From: Stieleria mannarensis
GTDB taxonomy: Bacteria > Planctomycetota > Planctomycetia > Pirellulales > Pirellulaceae
Direction of reading: 5' to 3'
Length of the DNA stretch: 64,000 nt
Assembly: GCF_014154935.1 (NCBI RefSeq)
Contig: NZ_JACEHH010000024.1
Span: 62,001 to 126,000 of the forward strand
Part shown: in pieces, positions 9,125 through 18,569 of the stretch
Layout of the letters: each line of letters begins with the position of its first letter
How positions within the stretch are numbered: the stretch's first letter is position 1
The notes under the pieces: model-generated
Told to the model about the DNA's origin: nothing
Databases searched by the model: none
The model's input: only the letters and a program-made list of their open reading frames with translations
Position numbers and translations under genes: made by a program

Positions 9125-11323
9125 GTGCCTACCCCCAGCGTCCATCGAGCATTCGTCTTGGCAAACGCCGTCATGGCCTTGATCTGTTGCGGCAGCGGAA
9201 TCGTTCCCGCCGCCGAGCAAGACGCCGAATCGATCGAATTTTTCGAACGCAAGATCCGTCCGGTCCTTGTATCACGCTGTTACGAGTGTCACTCGGCCGA
9301 TGCCGACGTAATCCAGGGGGGCCTGCGCGTCGACGATGCCCAAGCGATGTTGCGGGGCGGCGACTCGGGGGCGGCGGTTTCGCCCGGCCGACCGGCCACC
9401 AGCTTGTTGTTGACCGCGTTGCGCTACGATGGCATGGAAATGCCACCGGATGAACCGCTGCCGAAACACGTGATCCGCGATTTCGAAACCTGGATCCGTT
9501 CCGGCGCCGCCATGCCGGACCTGGCTGCCGAAAGTGATTCACGCCATGAACCCGTTACGGAACCGGGATTCGATTGGGACCAGGCGAAACAGTTTTGGGC
9601 CTTTCGCCCACCGACGCTGCATCAGCCCCACGAGATCGAAGGCCACGACACCGACCGATCGTCATGGGCGGCGACGAAGACCGATCGATTCGTCCTTGCG
9701 CGGCTTTCCCAACACGGACTGTCTCCCAACCCGGCGGCGTCCAAGTCGACGTGGTTGCGACGCGTCAGTTTTGATCTGGCCGGATTGCCGCCGACGATCG
9801 ACGATGTCGACGCCTTTCTGGCCGACGACTCCCCCGACGCCAAGCTCCGCGTGGTCGACCGATTGTTGGCGTCGCCCCGACATGCCGAACGCTGGGCGCG
9901 TGTTTGGCTGGATGTCGCGCGGTTTGCCGAAGACCAGGCGCACATCGTCGGCAACAACGACTCGCTGACTTACCCGAACGCGTATCTGTATCGTGACTGG
10001 GTGATTGGGGCCTTTGCCGCCGACATGCCCTACGACGAATTCGTCCGGGACCAACTGGCGGCCGACCTGCGACACCCCGCCGACCCCGACCAACATGTCG
10101 CGCTCGGTTTTATCGGACTGGGTCCCAAGTATTACCGCCGCGGCGATCCGGAAGTGATGGCCGATGAATGGGAGGACCGCATCGACACCGTTTCGCGTGG
10201 GTTGCTGGGATTGACCGTCGCTTGCGCCCGCTGCCATGACCACAAATTCGATCCCGTGCCGACTGCGGACTACTACGCGATCGCCGGCGTTTTCGCCAGT
10301 ACCGAGATGTTCAATCGGCCGCTGGATGATTCGGTCGAAACCAAGGCGGGCCAAGCGAAGAAACCGCAAGACGCCATGCACATCGTTCGCGAAGGCAAAC
10401 CACGCGATCTGAAGGTGATGATCCGCGGCGATGCCAAACGGCTGGGCGAATCGGTCCCGCGAGGTTTCTTGACCGTGCTGGAATCGACGGACGATGAAGC
10501 CAGACAGGACGATGGGTTTCAAAACGGCAGCGGCCGAGCGGCGTTGGCCGATGCGATCGCGGATCCCACGAATCCGCTGACGGCCCGCGTGATCGTCAAT
10601 CGTGTTTGGCGCCAGTTGATGGGAACGCCTCTCGTAGCAACCCCCAGCAACTTTGGTGCGCTCGGCGCCCCGCCGTCCCACCCGCTGCTGTTGGATGACT
10701 TGGCGGTTCGGTTCATGAACGCGGGATGGTCGTTGAAGTGGTTGCAGCGAGAAATCGTCTTGTCATCCGCCTACGGGCAAAGCAGCGAGATCGATCCGGC
10801 AAAATCCGAGCTCGATCCGGACAACCGCTGGCGTTGGCGGATGCCTCGGCGGCGCCTGAGTTTGGAAGGTTATCGGGATGCCATTCTGGCGGCTTCCGGA
10901 CGACTTGATGCGACCGTGGGTGGCCCTTCGATCGATCCGCAAGACACATCAACGGGGCGGCGGACGGTTTACAGCCAGGTCAGCCGATTGGATCTGAACC
11001 CGATGTTGGCTCGGTTTGATTTTCCGGACCCGAATGCGCACAGCCCCGGCCGGCACGAAACGACGACTCCGCTACAAAAACTGTTTTTGCTCAACAGCCC
11101 GTTCCTGATTCACCATGCGGCGAGGCTCGCCGACCGCATCCGAAGCGGGGATCCGACCGATCGCGGGCGGATCGAGTTTGCCTACCGACTGCTTTATGGC
11201 CGACCACCCGGCGACGAAGAACTCGGCCTGGCGGAAACCTTTGTCGCCGACGGCAGTGACGAGCGTTGGAACGGGCTCGCACAAACGCTGTTGATTAGCA
11301 ACGAAATGTTTATGTTGGATTGA
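9125..11323 (+). CDS. Planctomycete cytochrome C / DUF1549 / DUF1553 protein
   Basis: 732 residues from the GTG at 9125, which keeps a full signal peptide; the internal ATG at 9173 would shorten it too far. Residues about 35-125 are a PSCyt1-type domain with heme motif C52-x-x-C55-H56 (CYECH). Residues about 175-400 are DUF1549 (DLAGLPPTIDDV, CARCHDHKFDPVPTADYYA). Residues about 450-730 are DUF1553 (NPLTARVIVNRVWRQLMGT). Its stop overlaps the next start. Such genes are nearly always paired with DUF1501 genes in planctomycetes; the biochemical role is unresolved, though an extracytoplasmic redox role is likely from the heme motif. The length is at the short end for the family. Confidence 0.9.
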   Translation: MPTPSVHRAFVLANAVMALICCGSGIVPAAEQDAESIEFFERKIRPVLVSRCYECHSADADVIQGGLRVDDAQAMLRGGDSGAAVSPGRPATSLLLTALRYDGMEMPPDEPLPKHVIRDFETWIRSGAAMPDLAAESDSRHEPVTEPGFDWDQAKQFWAFRPPTLHQPHEIEGHDTDRSSWAATKTDRFVLARLSQHGLSPNPAASKSTWLRRVSFDLAGLPPTIDDVDAFLADDSPDAKLRVVDRLLASPRHAERWARVWLDVARFAEDQAHIVGNNDSLTYPNAYLYRDWVIGAFAADMPYDEFVRDQLAADLRHPADPDQHVALGFIGLGPKYYRRGDPEVMADEWEDRIDTVSRGLLGLTVACARCHDHKFDPVPTADYYAIAGVFASTEMFNRPLDDSVETKAGQAKKPQDAMHIVREGKPRDLKVMIRGDAKRLGESVPRGFLTVLESTDDEARQDDGFQNGSGRAALADAIADPTNPLTARVIVNRVWRQLMGTPLVATPSNFGALGAPPSHPLLLDDLAVRFMNAGWSLKWLQREIVLSSAYGQSSEIDPAKSELDPDNRWRWRMPRRRLSLEGYRDAILAASGRLDATVGGPSIDPQDTSTGRRTVYSQVSRLDLNPMLARFDFPDPNAHSPGRHETTTPLQKLFLLNSPFLIHHAARLADRIRSGDPTDRGRIEFAYRLLYGRPPGDEELGLAETFVADGSDERWNGLAQTLLISNEMFMLD

Positions 11324-12732
11324 CCATGCACGATACTTTTTCCCGCCGTCGTCTGTTCCTCCGCAGCGGAGCCGGTTTCGGGTCCGTGGGACTGATGTCG
11401 GCGCTGGCATCCGACCGAGTGTTCTCGGGCGATCCTTCGGTCGGCGACGGCTTGCATCACGCCGCACGCGCCAAGCGTGTGATTTTTTTGTTTATGAATG
11501 GCGCGCCGTCTCACGTCGACACGTTTGACCCCAAACCGATGCTGGCCAAACACGCCGGTGAATCCCCCAACGACCATTCGATCGACAAAAAGAATCGCGC
11601 CGGCGGGTACATGCCATCGCCGTTCAAGTTCGCCGCCCACGGTGAAAGCGGCGTCGTGATGAGTGAGCTGTTCCCCAAGTTGGCCGACCATGCGGACGAC
11701 TTGTGCGTCGTGCGTTCGATGCACACCGACGTGCCCAACCATGAACCGGGGTTGTTGTTGATGCAATCCGGTCACCAACAACCGACGCGGCCCAGCATGG
11801 GGTCGTGGTTGTCGTATGGCTTGGGCAGTGTAAACGCCAACCTGCCTTCGTTCATCGCGCTCTCACCCGGATTGCCCGTCGTCGGCCCGCAACTCTGGTC
11901 CAACGCGTTTCTGCCCGGACAGCACCAAGGCGTTGAGATTGACACGAATCATTCCGACGTGGAAAAATTGATTCACAACATCCGCCACCCGCACTTGTCA
12001 CGATCCGACCAACGCCGGCAACTGGACTTGTTGCAACAACTGAACCAGATTCACCGGCAGCAACGCCCCGGCGAAGCATCCTTGGAAACGCACATTCGGT
12101 CGATGGAGATGGCGTTCCAGATGCAACGGGAAGCGTCCGAAGCGTTTGATTTAGAGCGTGAGAGCCAGCCGACGCGGCGGGCATACGGAGATTCCGAATT
12201 CGGCCGGAGCTGTTTGTTGGGTCGGCGGTTGCTCGAACGCGGCGTCCGAGTCGTCCAAGTCTTTTACGTGAAAAAGAACAGCAAACAGCCTTGGGATACC
12301 CACCGGAACAACAACTCCGGTCACGAAAAATTATGTGCCGACGCCGATCAAGTCACCGCGGCACTGTTGTCGGACTTGAAAAGCCGTGGGATGTTGGACG
12401 ACACGCTGGTGATCTGGGGCGGTGAGTTCGGACGGACTCCCTATGCCCAAGTCGACAAGGACAAGGATCCCAAGAAAGCGGGCCGCGACCATCACCACAC
12501 GGGTTTCTCGATGTGGCTGGCCGGAGGCGGCGTTCGCGGCGGATTGATGCACGGAGCGACGGACGATTTTGGGATGCACGCGGTCGAACAACGCGTCCAT
12601 GTCCACGACCTGCACGCCACCGTCATGCACCTGATGGGCATCGACCACACCCGACTGACCTACCGCTATTCCGGACGCGACTTCCGCCTGACCGATGTTC
12701 ACGGTCGCGTCGTCGACGACTGGTTCGCGTAA
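11320..12732 (+). CDS. Tat-exported DUF1501 protein
   Basis: 470 residues. The N-terminus has a twin-arginine signal (SRRRLFLRSGAGFGSVG). The DUF1501 fold, related to the alkaline-phosphatase/sulfatase superfamily, is marked by MNGAPSHVDTFDPKP, HEPGLLLMQSG, IWGGEFGRTP and GRDHHHTGFSMWLAGGG. The ATG overlaps the upstream stop (ATGA); a second ATG at 11326 is possible. The DUF1549/1553-DUF1501 pairing is a planctomycete hallmark. The substrate is unknown. Confidence 0.92.
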   Translation: MTMHDTFSRRRLFLRSGAGFGSVGLMSALASDRVFSGDPSVGDGLHHAARAKRVIFLFMNGAPSHVDTFDPKPMLAKHAGESPNDHSIDKKNRAGGYMPSPFKFAAHGESGVVMSELFPKLADHADDLCVVRSMHTDVPNHEPGLLLMQSGHQQPTRPSMGSWLSYGLGSVNANLPSFIALSPGLPVVGPQLWSNAFLPGQHQGVEIDTNHSDVEKLIHNIRHPHLSRSDQRRQLDLLQQLNQIHRQQRPGEASLETHIRSMEMAFQMQREASEAFDLERESQPTRRAYGDSEFGRSCLLGRRLLERGVRVVQVFYVKKNSKQPWDTHRNNNSGHEKLCADADQVTAALLSDLKSRGMLDDTLVIWGGEFGRTPYAQVDKDKDPKKAGRDHHHTGFSMWLAGGGVRGGLMHGATDDFGMHAVEQRVHVHDLHATVMHLMGIDHTRLTYRYSGRDFRLTDVHGRVVDDWFA

Positions 12733-12762
12733 ACTATCCCACTGACCCAACCACAGCAGCAC

Positions 12763-13809
12763 ATGACCACCACCGCCGGCCTGCCCGATCGGATCACGGA
12801 CGAATCGCAATTGGAGGCGTTGTTGGTGACGCCGTCGGCGGAGCTCGTTGAATTTGCCGCGTCGCTTTCCGGTCCGATCGTTGTCCTGGGGGCCGGCGGC
12901 AAGATGGGGCCGACGCTGGCCGCCCGTGCGCAAGCCGCGATCGATCAAGCCGGGGCCGATGCCCATGTCGTCGCGGTCAGTCGATTCTCCGACCCGGCCG
13001 CCCGCGAGTGGCTCAGCAGGCGTGGAGTCCAAACGGTTGCCGCGGATTTGCTGTGCCAAGATTCGCTGTCGCAATTGCCCGACTCAAACACAATCGTGTA
13101 TTTGGTCGGTTCGAAATTCGGAACCCGGCAAAACCCGTCGCACACCTGGGCCGTCAACACGATCGCGCCGGCGTTTGCGATGCAACGCTATCCCACCGCC
13201 ACCTTCGTCGCATTGTCCACCGGAAACGTCTACGCGTTCTCGCCGGTCGACCGGGGCGGTTCACTGGAATCCGATCCGCTCGCCCCGGTCGGCGAATACG
13301 CCTACGCGGCGGTCGGACGCGAACGCATCTTCGATCACTTCTCGCGACTGGCCGACACTCCGGTTGCCATGATTCGTTTGAACTACGCGACCGATCTGCG
13401 CTACGGCGTGCTGACCGACTTGGCGGCCAAAGTCGCGCGCGGAGAAACGATCGACCTGACGCAAGGCTATTTCAACTGCATCTGGCAAGGCGACGCGAAC
13501 GATCTGATCCTCCGCGCGTTACCACTGGCCGAGTCGCCTCCCCGACCGATCAACCTGACCAGCGTTGAAACCTTTTCGGTTCGTGAGGTCGCCACACGGA
13601 TCGCTGAACTGATGAATTGCAGCGTTCGATTCAGCGGCCAAGAATCCGAGACGGCGCTGCTGAGCAATGCCTCGCGGTGCACCGAACTGCTCGGCGCCCC
13701 GGCGACACCGATGGACCAGGTGATCCGCTGGACGGCGGATTGGGTCCAGCAGGGCGGACGGTTGTTGGGCAAACCGACTCACTTTGAGGTTCGTGATGGT
13801 GCCTTCTGA
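12763..13809 (+). CDS. NAD-dependent epimerase/dehydratase family protein
   Basis: 348 residues of the extended short-chain dehydrogenase fold. The nucleotide-binding turn is VVLGAGGKMGPTLAARA at about 46-62. TFVALSTGNVYAF and EYAYAAVGRERIF follow, but the usual YxxxK Lys is not obvious in that second block, so catalysis may differ from classical epimerases. The next gene overlaps its end by 14 bp, so the two probably act in one pathway, plausibly sugar-acid or keto-acid metabolism, which is an inference. The start was taken as the first ATG, 30 bp after the DUF1501 stop. Confidence 0.8.
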   Translation: MTTTAGLPDRITDESQLEALLVTPSAELVEFAASLSGPIVVLGAGGKMGPTLAARAQAAIDQAGADAHVVAVSRFSDPAAREWLSRRGVQTVAADLLCQDSLSQLPDSNTIVYLVGSKFGTRQNPSHTWAVNTIAPAFAMQRYPTATFVALSTGNVYAFSPVDRGGSLESDPLAPVGEYAYAAVGRERIFDHFSRLADTPVAMIRLNYATDLRYGVLTDLAAKVARGETIDLTQGYFNCIWQGDANDLILRALPLAESPPRPINLTSVETFSVREVATRIAELMNCSVRFSGQESETALLSNASRCTELLGAPATPMDQVIRWTADWVQQGGRLLGKPTHFEVRDGAF

Positions 13810-14890
13810 CGGAATCAATCCCGACGCGCCGATGCCTCCGTCCTGGGTGACCGAGGCGATTCGCAGCGGAATCGTGATTCCCGCGCATCCGCTGGCACTC
13901 GATCCCGACGGGAACTTTGACCGGCGCAGCCAACGCGCGCTGACACGCTACTACCACGCCGCCGGCGCCGGTGGTTTGGCGGTCGGCGTCCACACCACGC
14001 AGTTCCAGATTCGCGAGCCCCAGCACAATCTGCTGCACCCCGTGCTCAGTCTGGCCGCCGAAACGGCCCGCGAATTGGACGCGGCCGGCGACCGGCAAAC
14101 GGTCTTGATCGCAGGGATCTGCGGCCCGACCGACCAGGCTGTCGCAGAAGCGGAACTGGCCCGCGATCTCGGCTATCACATCGGATTGTTATCGCTGGCG
14201 GCGCTGTCCGATGCGAGCGACGATCAACTGATTCGGCACTGCCAGGCGGTCGCGGGGCGGATTCCGATCTTCGGGTTTTACTTGCAGCCCGCCGTCGGTG
14301 GGCGAGTCCTGTCGCTGGATTTTTGGAGACGGTTGGCGGGGATCCCCAACCTGATCGGCATCAAGATCTCGCCATTCGATCGATACAAAACACTGGACGT
14401 CGTTCGCGCGGTTGCTGAGGCACGTCGCGGGAACGATGTCGCACTGTACACCGGCAACGATGACACCATCGTCATCGATCTGTTGACCGACTATGAAATC
14501 CACATGAACGGTTACGCGAAACGGTTGCAGATCGTCGGCGGTTTGCTGGGGCACTGGGCCTGCTGGACTCAAAAGGCCGTCGAATTGCTGCAGACCTGTA
14601 AAAGCGCTCGTCAGTCGGATCAGATGCAACGCGGATTGTTGACGTTGGCGGCCCAGGTGACCGATTGCAACGCCGCGTTGTTCGATGCCGCGGGCGGGTT
14701 TGCCGGTTGCATCGCGGGCATCCAAGACGTGCTGTTTCGTCAGGGATTGCTATCCAGCCCCCGATGTTTGGATCCCGACGAACGACTCTCACCGGGCCAA
14801 CGCGAAGAGATCGATCGGGTTTACAACGCCTACCCGCATTTGACCGACGACGAATTCGTCACCCGCAACCTGGGCAGTTGGATGGGCTAA
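13796..14890 (+). CDS. Dihydrodipicolinate synthase-family aldolase/lyase
   Basis: 364 residues from the ATG at 13796; a TTG at 13784 is upstream. The (beta/alpha)8 DHDPS-like fold is indicated by IVIPAHPLALD, HAAGAGGLAVGVHTTQF and FGFYLQPAVGG. The Schiff-base Lys is in LIGIKISPFD. GNDDTIVIDLLT follows. It probably cleaves or condenses a 2-keto acid with an aldehyde; it is not the lysine-pathway enzyme itself, given the divergent N-terminus and the dehydrogenase partner. It overlaps the upstream gene by 14 bp. Confidence 0.8.
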   Translation: MVPSDGINPDAPMPPSWVTEAIRSGIVIPAHPLALDPDGNFDRRSQRALTRYYHAAGAGGLAVGVHTTQFQIREPQHNLLHPVLSLAAETARELDAAGDRQTVLIAGICGPTDQAVAEAELARDLGYHIGLLSLAALSDASDDQLIRHCQAVAGRIPIFGFYLQPAVGGRVLSLDFWRRLAGIPNLIGIKISPFDRYKTLDVVRAVAEARRGNDVALYTGNDDTIVIDLLTDYEIHMNGYAKRLQIVGGLLGHWACWTQKAVELLQTCKSARQSDQMQRGLLTLAAQVTDCNAALFDAAGGFAGCIAGIQDVLFRQGLLSSPRCLDPDERLSPGQREEIDRVYNAYPHLTDDEFVTRNLGSWMG

Positions 14891-14901
14891 AAAGGATCCC
14901 C

Positions 14902-14924
14902 GTGGGATAGGCTTCCAGCGTGTC
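14902..14924. repeat. Dispersed short repeat, family E, copy 1
   Basis: GTGGGATAGGCTTCCAGC block. Near-identical copies lie at 49110-49132 and, reversed and more palindromic, at 33872-33894. Confidence 0.55.
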
Positions 14925-14943
14925 GTTATCGCATTTTTCAGTC

Positions 14944-15008
14944 GCGGAACTCGCCCAGCGTTTCGCTCGGCCTTTGCGAATCGCCGAACGTCTTGGCGAC
15001 TTCCGCTA
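14944..15008. repeat. Dispersed hairpin repeat, family D, copy 1
   Basis: Imperfect inverted repeat with arms of about 22 nt (GCGGAACTCGCCCAGCG... / ...TTGGCGACTTCCGC). Related copies lie at 32061-32095 (one arm) and 37025-37091 (both arms). It lies between the convergent DHDPS-like and protease-like genes, where it could also end transcription. Confidence 0.65.
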
Positions 15009-15055
15009 CGACGCTTCCCGGTCATTCATCCGCGGCACCCTCGTCCACTCCACAA

Positions 15056-16030
15056 TCACCAGACCGCGACGACATTGACCGGCGCGTTGATCGACGATCG
15101 AATCCATTTCAAGCACAGGTCAAACGGTTGGCCGATGCCTTCGCGGAAATCCGTCTCTTTGCCGCCGACCTGCAAGCATGCGGCTTGGTTGCTGATGCTC
15201 CACGCGGAACCCGACGTGCCCTGGCAAAACGTGTCGACGTCACAGCGACCGACGCGAACACAGTCGTCCAGGATTCGCGATCCCAACTGAAACCCATCCG
15301 GAAAGACTTCTTCGCCGGTAAAGGCGTGATCGCCGTCGGGCGGATAGGTGCGACCGCGTCGATGTCCCATGACCGCGCGGTGGACTTGGCGAACACTCAT
15401 CAACGGAATCGCCGGCGGGTCAATGCTTTCGATCAATCCACAGCGTCGCAGTTTGTCCTCGATCTCCTCTCGATCGCCGACGATCTCCAGCACGGCCAGG
15501 TCCAGGTGTTCGCGTTTCGGCGGTGTCTTGAGACGTCGACATCGAAGTGTGACGGTCGGATTCATCCGGACCGAAACGATTCGCAGTCGGGTCTGGTCAA
15601 ACAGATGGGCGACCGTGGCGAGCCCCCAGCGGACTTCGCCGTCGTCCGTTTTCCAGCGCAACAAGAATCCGGTCGTCGCGGTGCGATCGTCAAGTTTCAC
15701 ATCAGCGCCCGTGGGGACGTAGTCGCCAAGTGATTCGACGTCCGATCGAATCCGCAGCCGATCGAATTTGCCGTCGCTGCGTTTCAGCCGGATCTCAAAG
15801 TGCGCGGGAACTCGCTTCGTCTTTGCCACACGGCGACATTTCTGCGGCAGATAGACCCGGATCGCAAGTTGTCGCCCCGTGGGTCTACCGGCGGTGTATT
15901 TTTGCCCGATCCCGATTTCGCTCGACTGCCCCGTGATCCGTTTGACATGACGCTTGGCGGTCACGGCGACGCGTCGCCACTGGTCCGCGTTCAGCTGGTC
16001 GTATCGCTTGATCGTTACCGCCGACATCAT
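15056..16030 (-). CDS. Divergent chymotrypsin-like serine peptidase
   Basis: 324 residues, not closely matched to a named family. A catalytic triad can be proposed from spacing and context: His142 in GLATVAHLFD, Asp177 in HLDLAVLEI and Ser273 in FCQGTSGSAW, where GTSGS replaces the usual GDSGG. Order (H-D-S) and spacing fit the S1/S2 fold. There is no signal peptide; the N-terminal 100 residues are Arg/Lys-rich. Tandem ATG codons at 16028-16030 and 16025-16027 give the start, 122 bp from the divergent lipoprotein gene. Protease function is inferred from motifs only. Confidence 0.6.
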   Translation of the reverse strand: MMSAVTIKRYDQLNADQWRRVAVTAKRHVKRITGQSSEIGIGQKYTAGRPTGRQLAIRVYLPQKCRRVAKTKRVPAHFEIRLKRSDGKFDRLRIRSDVESLGDYVPTGADVKLDDRTATTGFLLRWKTDDGEVRWGLATVAHLFDQTRLRIVSVRMNPTVTLRCRRLKTPPKREHLDLAVLEIVGDREEIEDKLRRCGLIESIDPPAIPLMSVRQVHRAVMGHRRGRTYPPDGDHAFTGEEVFPDGFQLGSRILDDCVRVGRCDVDTFCQGTSGSAWSISNQAACLQVGGKETDFREGIGQPFDLCLKWIRSSINAPVNVVAVW

Positions 16031-16152
16031 TCGTCCAATCCCACCAACTGTTCTGACAGGCCGGTCACTCGCTGTGGGTGAACCAGCACTCCCCCCAGAC
16101 CCGATACCCCCCGTGGGAACCTACTTTGTCGAACCATGGACGGGAGACAGAA

Positions 16153-17199
16153 ATGCGTCACAAATCTTGGGCGGGGACGCTGCTGGCAGCGACCTTGTTG
16201 GCGACGACCGTTTGGAACACGGGATGCGCGCCACGGGTGAGGGTTCGACAGGCGCCCGGTCCTGATGACACCGGCATTCGGTACTACCGCCCCAAGCCGT
16301 ACCTGCGGGTCGAACCGGGCGGCAGCGTGGTGACCCAGGGCAAGGTTTCGACCACGACGCCCAGCGACGAGTTCATCGCCATCTCTCTGGAGTACCTGCC
16401 GGACTTTTCCGAAGAGTATTCGATCGACGTGCGTCCCGGATTGGGAACGGCCAATGTCTCGGTCGGGTTGACTGACGGATGGAACCTGACGTCGCTGAAT
16501 CAAGAGCTGGATTCACAGTTTGATGAAAACGTCAAAGCGATCGCCGACTTGGCCAAGGCGGGCACGGGTTTCATCCCCTCGGCCAAACATTCCGGCGGCG
16601 GCGTCCCGGGCAGCACACAGAAGTTTGTCGTCGCGGCGACCAACGTTCCGATCGGGTATTACGAATCGGTGATCAGCAAAGACGCCTGCGGCAAGAAGCG
16701 ACTGTACGGCTGGCGGTACATCGGATTCCTACCCTTCAGCCCCTGTCCGACCGAGATGTGCGGCGGTCAACAATTGCCTTGCGGCGCCGTGCCCTCGGAT
16801 CTATTTGGAATGGTGTTCGACAACGGCGTGATGACATTCAAACGGCTCGACGCGATCCCCGAGGTCGCCGACACGACGCGGCAAAGCGTCAGCACGGGGC
16901 AGTTCGTCGTCAGTGCGTCCCGGCAGGAAAAACTTGATGCCATGGCCGGCGCGATCCAAAAAGCGATTCTTCAAAACGACGGCATCGAATCGATCGTGCA
17001 GGTTAACCAAGGTGACGACAGCATGTCCGTGCAGTGGGACATCGAGTTGTTGGGGACGATCGCAAAGAACACGACGCGAGAACGTTTCATCAAGTCACTC
17101 GTCCAACACGAAGCCGTCGAACAGGCACTACACGATCTGGGCGACCCGATCCCACAGATCCATCCGATCGCCGGCCTGGCGGTGCCGACAACGAAGTAG
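16153..17199 (+). CDS. Lipoprotein of unknown function
   Basis: 348 residues from the ATG at 16153; an in-frame ATG at 16078 would place a non-signal extension before the signal peptide. The signal ends LLATTVWNTGCAPRV, with Cys as the lipidation residue. The mature part has a Tyr-rich start, a Gly-rich segment around 160-170 and Cys residues at about 176-220 (DACGKKRLYGWRY, PCPTEMCGGQQLPCG). No family was recognised. Single gene, divergent from the protease-like gene. Confidence 0.65.
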   Translation: MRHKSWAGTLLAATLLATTVWNTGCAPRVRVRQAPGPDDTGIRYYRPKPYLRVEPGGSVVTQGKVSTTTPSDEFIAISLEYLPDFSEEYSIDVRPGLGTANVSVGLTDGWNLTSLNQELDSQFDENVKAIADLAKAGTGFIPSAKHSGGGVPGSTQKFVVAATNVPIGYYESVISKDACGKKRLYGWRYIGFLPFSPCPTEMCGGQQLPCGAVPSDLFGMVFDNGVMTFKRLDAIPEVADTTRQSVSTGQFVVSASRQEKLDAMAGAIQKAILQNDGIESIVQVNQGDDSMSVQWDIELLGTIAKNTTRERFIKSLVQHEAVEQALHDLGDPIPQIHPIAGLAVPTTK

Positions 17200-17253
17200 C
17201 GTTGCCCGTCCATCGGGCCAATCATGCCGGTAGTGCAGCCTGGTGTTTTGTAT

Positions 17254-17840
17254 TCAGGCGGTCTGCGAACGCCGACGTCGCGTTACCGCTGCCGTGCCGA
17301 TTGCAGCCCGTATCAACACGGCCGACGGTTCCGGGATCGCCGTGATCTGCTGGATCGAAAAGGCATCCACCGCAGGCGATCCGTCCTCTCCGCTGACGAT
17401 CAGGCGATAGGTGTCGGCACTGGATGTATTGAAATTCAACGTCTTGGTCACAAACCCGCTGCCGGTCGGCACGTCAAACACACTGCCTCCGCCGAGGATC
17501 GAGTTAACGCCGCGAACGATGTCGATCCGCACGCTCGCGTCGTCCAACAAATCGGCGGTCGCCAGTTGGAACGAGAGTTGAAAGGAATCCGCGTCGAGCG
17601 TCAGATCCTGCCAAAGGGTAGCGACGTCGGGCGACGTCGGGCGCCGTCCCCATGATCAATGATTGGTCGCCATCGAGCGGCGTCGGTGGTGACGCTCGTG
17701 TGATCAGCACGGCCGACGCCGAGGCCGAATCGACGACCCAGCCCACGCCGATGGTTTGCCCGGGTAAGAAAAAGTCGAAAGCACTGGTGTCCGGAATCTC
17801 AAACGATCCGTTGGTCACCACCGCAGCGGGTGCCGACATC
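17254..17840 (-). pseudogene. PEP-CTERM protein pseudogene (frameshift by 10-bp duplication, 5' truncated)
   Basis: Read from about 17840 downward, the minus strand gives AAVVTNGSFEIPDTS, typical of the mature start of a secreted PEP-CTERM protein. A GWVVDS / GDQSLIMGTAP segment follows. At 17621-17640 GCGACGTCGG occurs twice in tandem. Removing one copy restores the frame into PDVATLWQDLTLDADSFQ and on to the end, ITAIPEPSAVLIRAAIG... RRRR, a PEP-CTERM sorting tag with an Arg inside its hydrophobic stretch. There is no start codon or signal peptide before AAVVTNG, because the sequence joins the GH16 gene there. Two lesions mark it as a pseudogene. Confidence 0.8.
17621..17640. repeat. 10-bp perfect tandem duplication causing a frameshift
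   Basis: GCGACGTCGG is repeated exactly twice with no spacer. The extra 10 bp shifts the PEP-CTERM reading frame by +1. Confidence 0.95.
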
Positions 17841-18569
17841 GGCTGGACGCATGACGTGGGTGGGCACGGCTTCGGCAATGGGCAACTGGAGTACAACACC
17901 GATCGACTCGAGAACGCTTACGTCCACGATGGCAACCTGGTCATCGAAGCTCGCAGGGAAGCGTATCGGGGAAACGCATTCACTTCGGCGAGGATCCACA
18001 CTCGCAGCGGGTTTGCGTTCCGGTACGGAGACCTGGAAGCGAGGATCAAGTTGCCCGACACGGCCGACGGAATTTGGCCCGCGTTCTGGATGCTCGGCAA
18101 CAGTTTCCCGGAAACGGTGTGGCCCAAATGTGGTGAAGCCGACATTCTGGAAATCGGCGGCAAGGATGGCATTCAAAAGGAACTTCAGCATCGCAAGATC
18201 AATTGCGCCTTGCACTTTGCCGGCGTCGGCGAAGAAAAGACCAGCTTGGTCGAATGGTTCGACGCTCCGGAAGATCTGCACCTGGATTACCACCTCTACA
18301 GGATCTCATGGACACCGACACACATGAAGTTTTTCTTGGACGGCAAAGAGTTCGGTTCGTGGGACATCACCGCCCCCGAGATGCAGGAGTATCACCAACC
18401 CTATTTCCCGATCCTGGACGTCGCGGTCGGCAGTTGGACGCATTCGTACACGGGACTCGACAGGCCAGAAAAAATCACGGCGACGTTTCCGGCCAGAATG
18501 TACGTGGATTGGATCCGGCTGTATGGTCACCCCAAAACCAAGGTCTATCTGGGGGGTGAGTTGCAGTAG
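17838..18569 (+). pseudogene. Glycoside hydrolase family 16, 5'-truncated
   Basis: The family 16 jelly-roll starts abruptly at GWTHDVGGHGFGNGQLEYNT and continues normally: NLVIEARRE, GDLEARIKLPDT, IWPAFWMLG, catalytic ExDxxE in GEADILEIGG, YRISWTPTHMKFFLDGKE, and the final YVDWIRLY. Expected activity is a beta-glucanase such as laminarinase. The secretion signal and the N-terminal WSDEF-type strand are missing. The sequence upstream of about 17838 is the antisense of the PEP-CTERM remnant, so the in-frame ATG at 17652 would add meaningless residues. The catalytic core is intact, so truncation may be recent. Confidence 0.75.

Noticed and set aside
14993-15733. 246-codon plus-strand frame opposite the protease-like gene
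   Set aside because: The minus-strand frame is longer and shows an ordered H-D-S triad; the plus frame shows nothing.
17652-17837. ATG at 17652 as the GH16 start
   Set aside because: The added residues are the antisense of the PEP-CTERM remnant and contain no signal peptide, so this is read-through rather than a real N-terminus.
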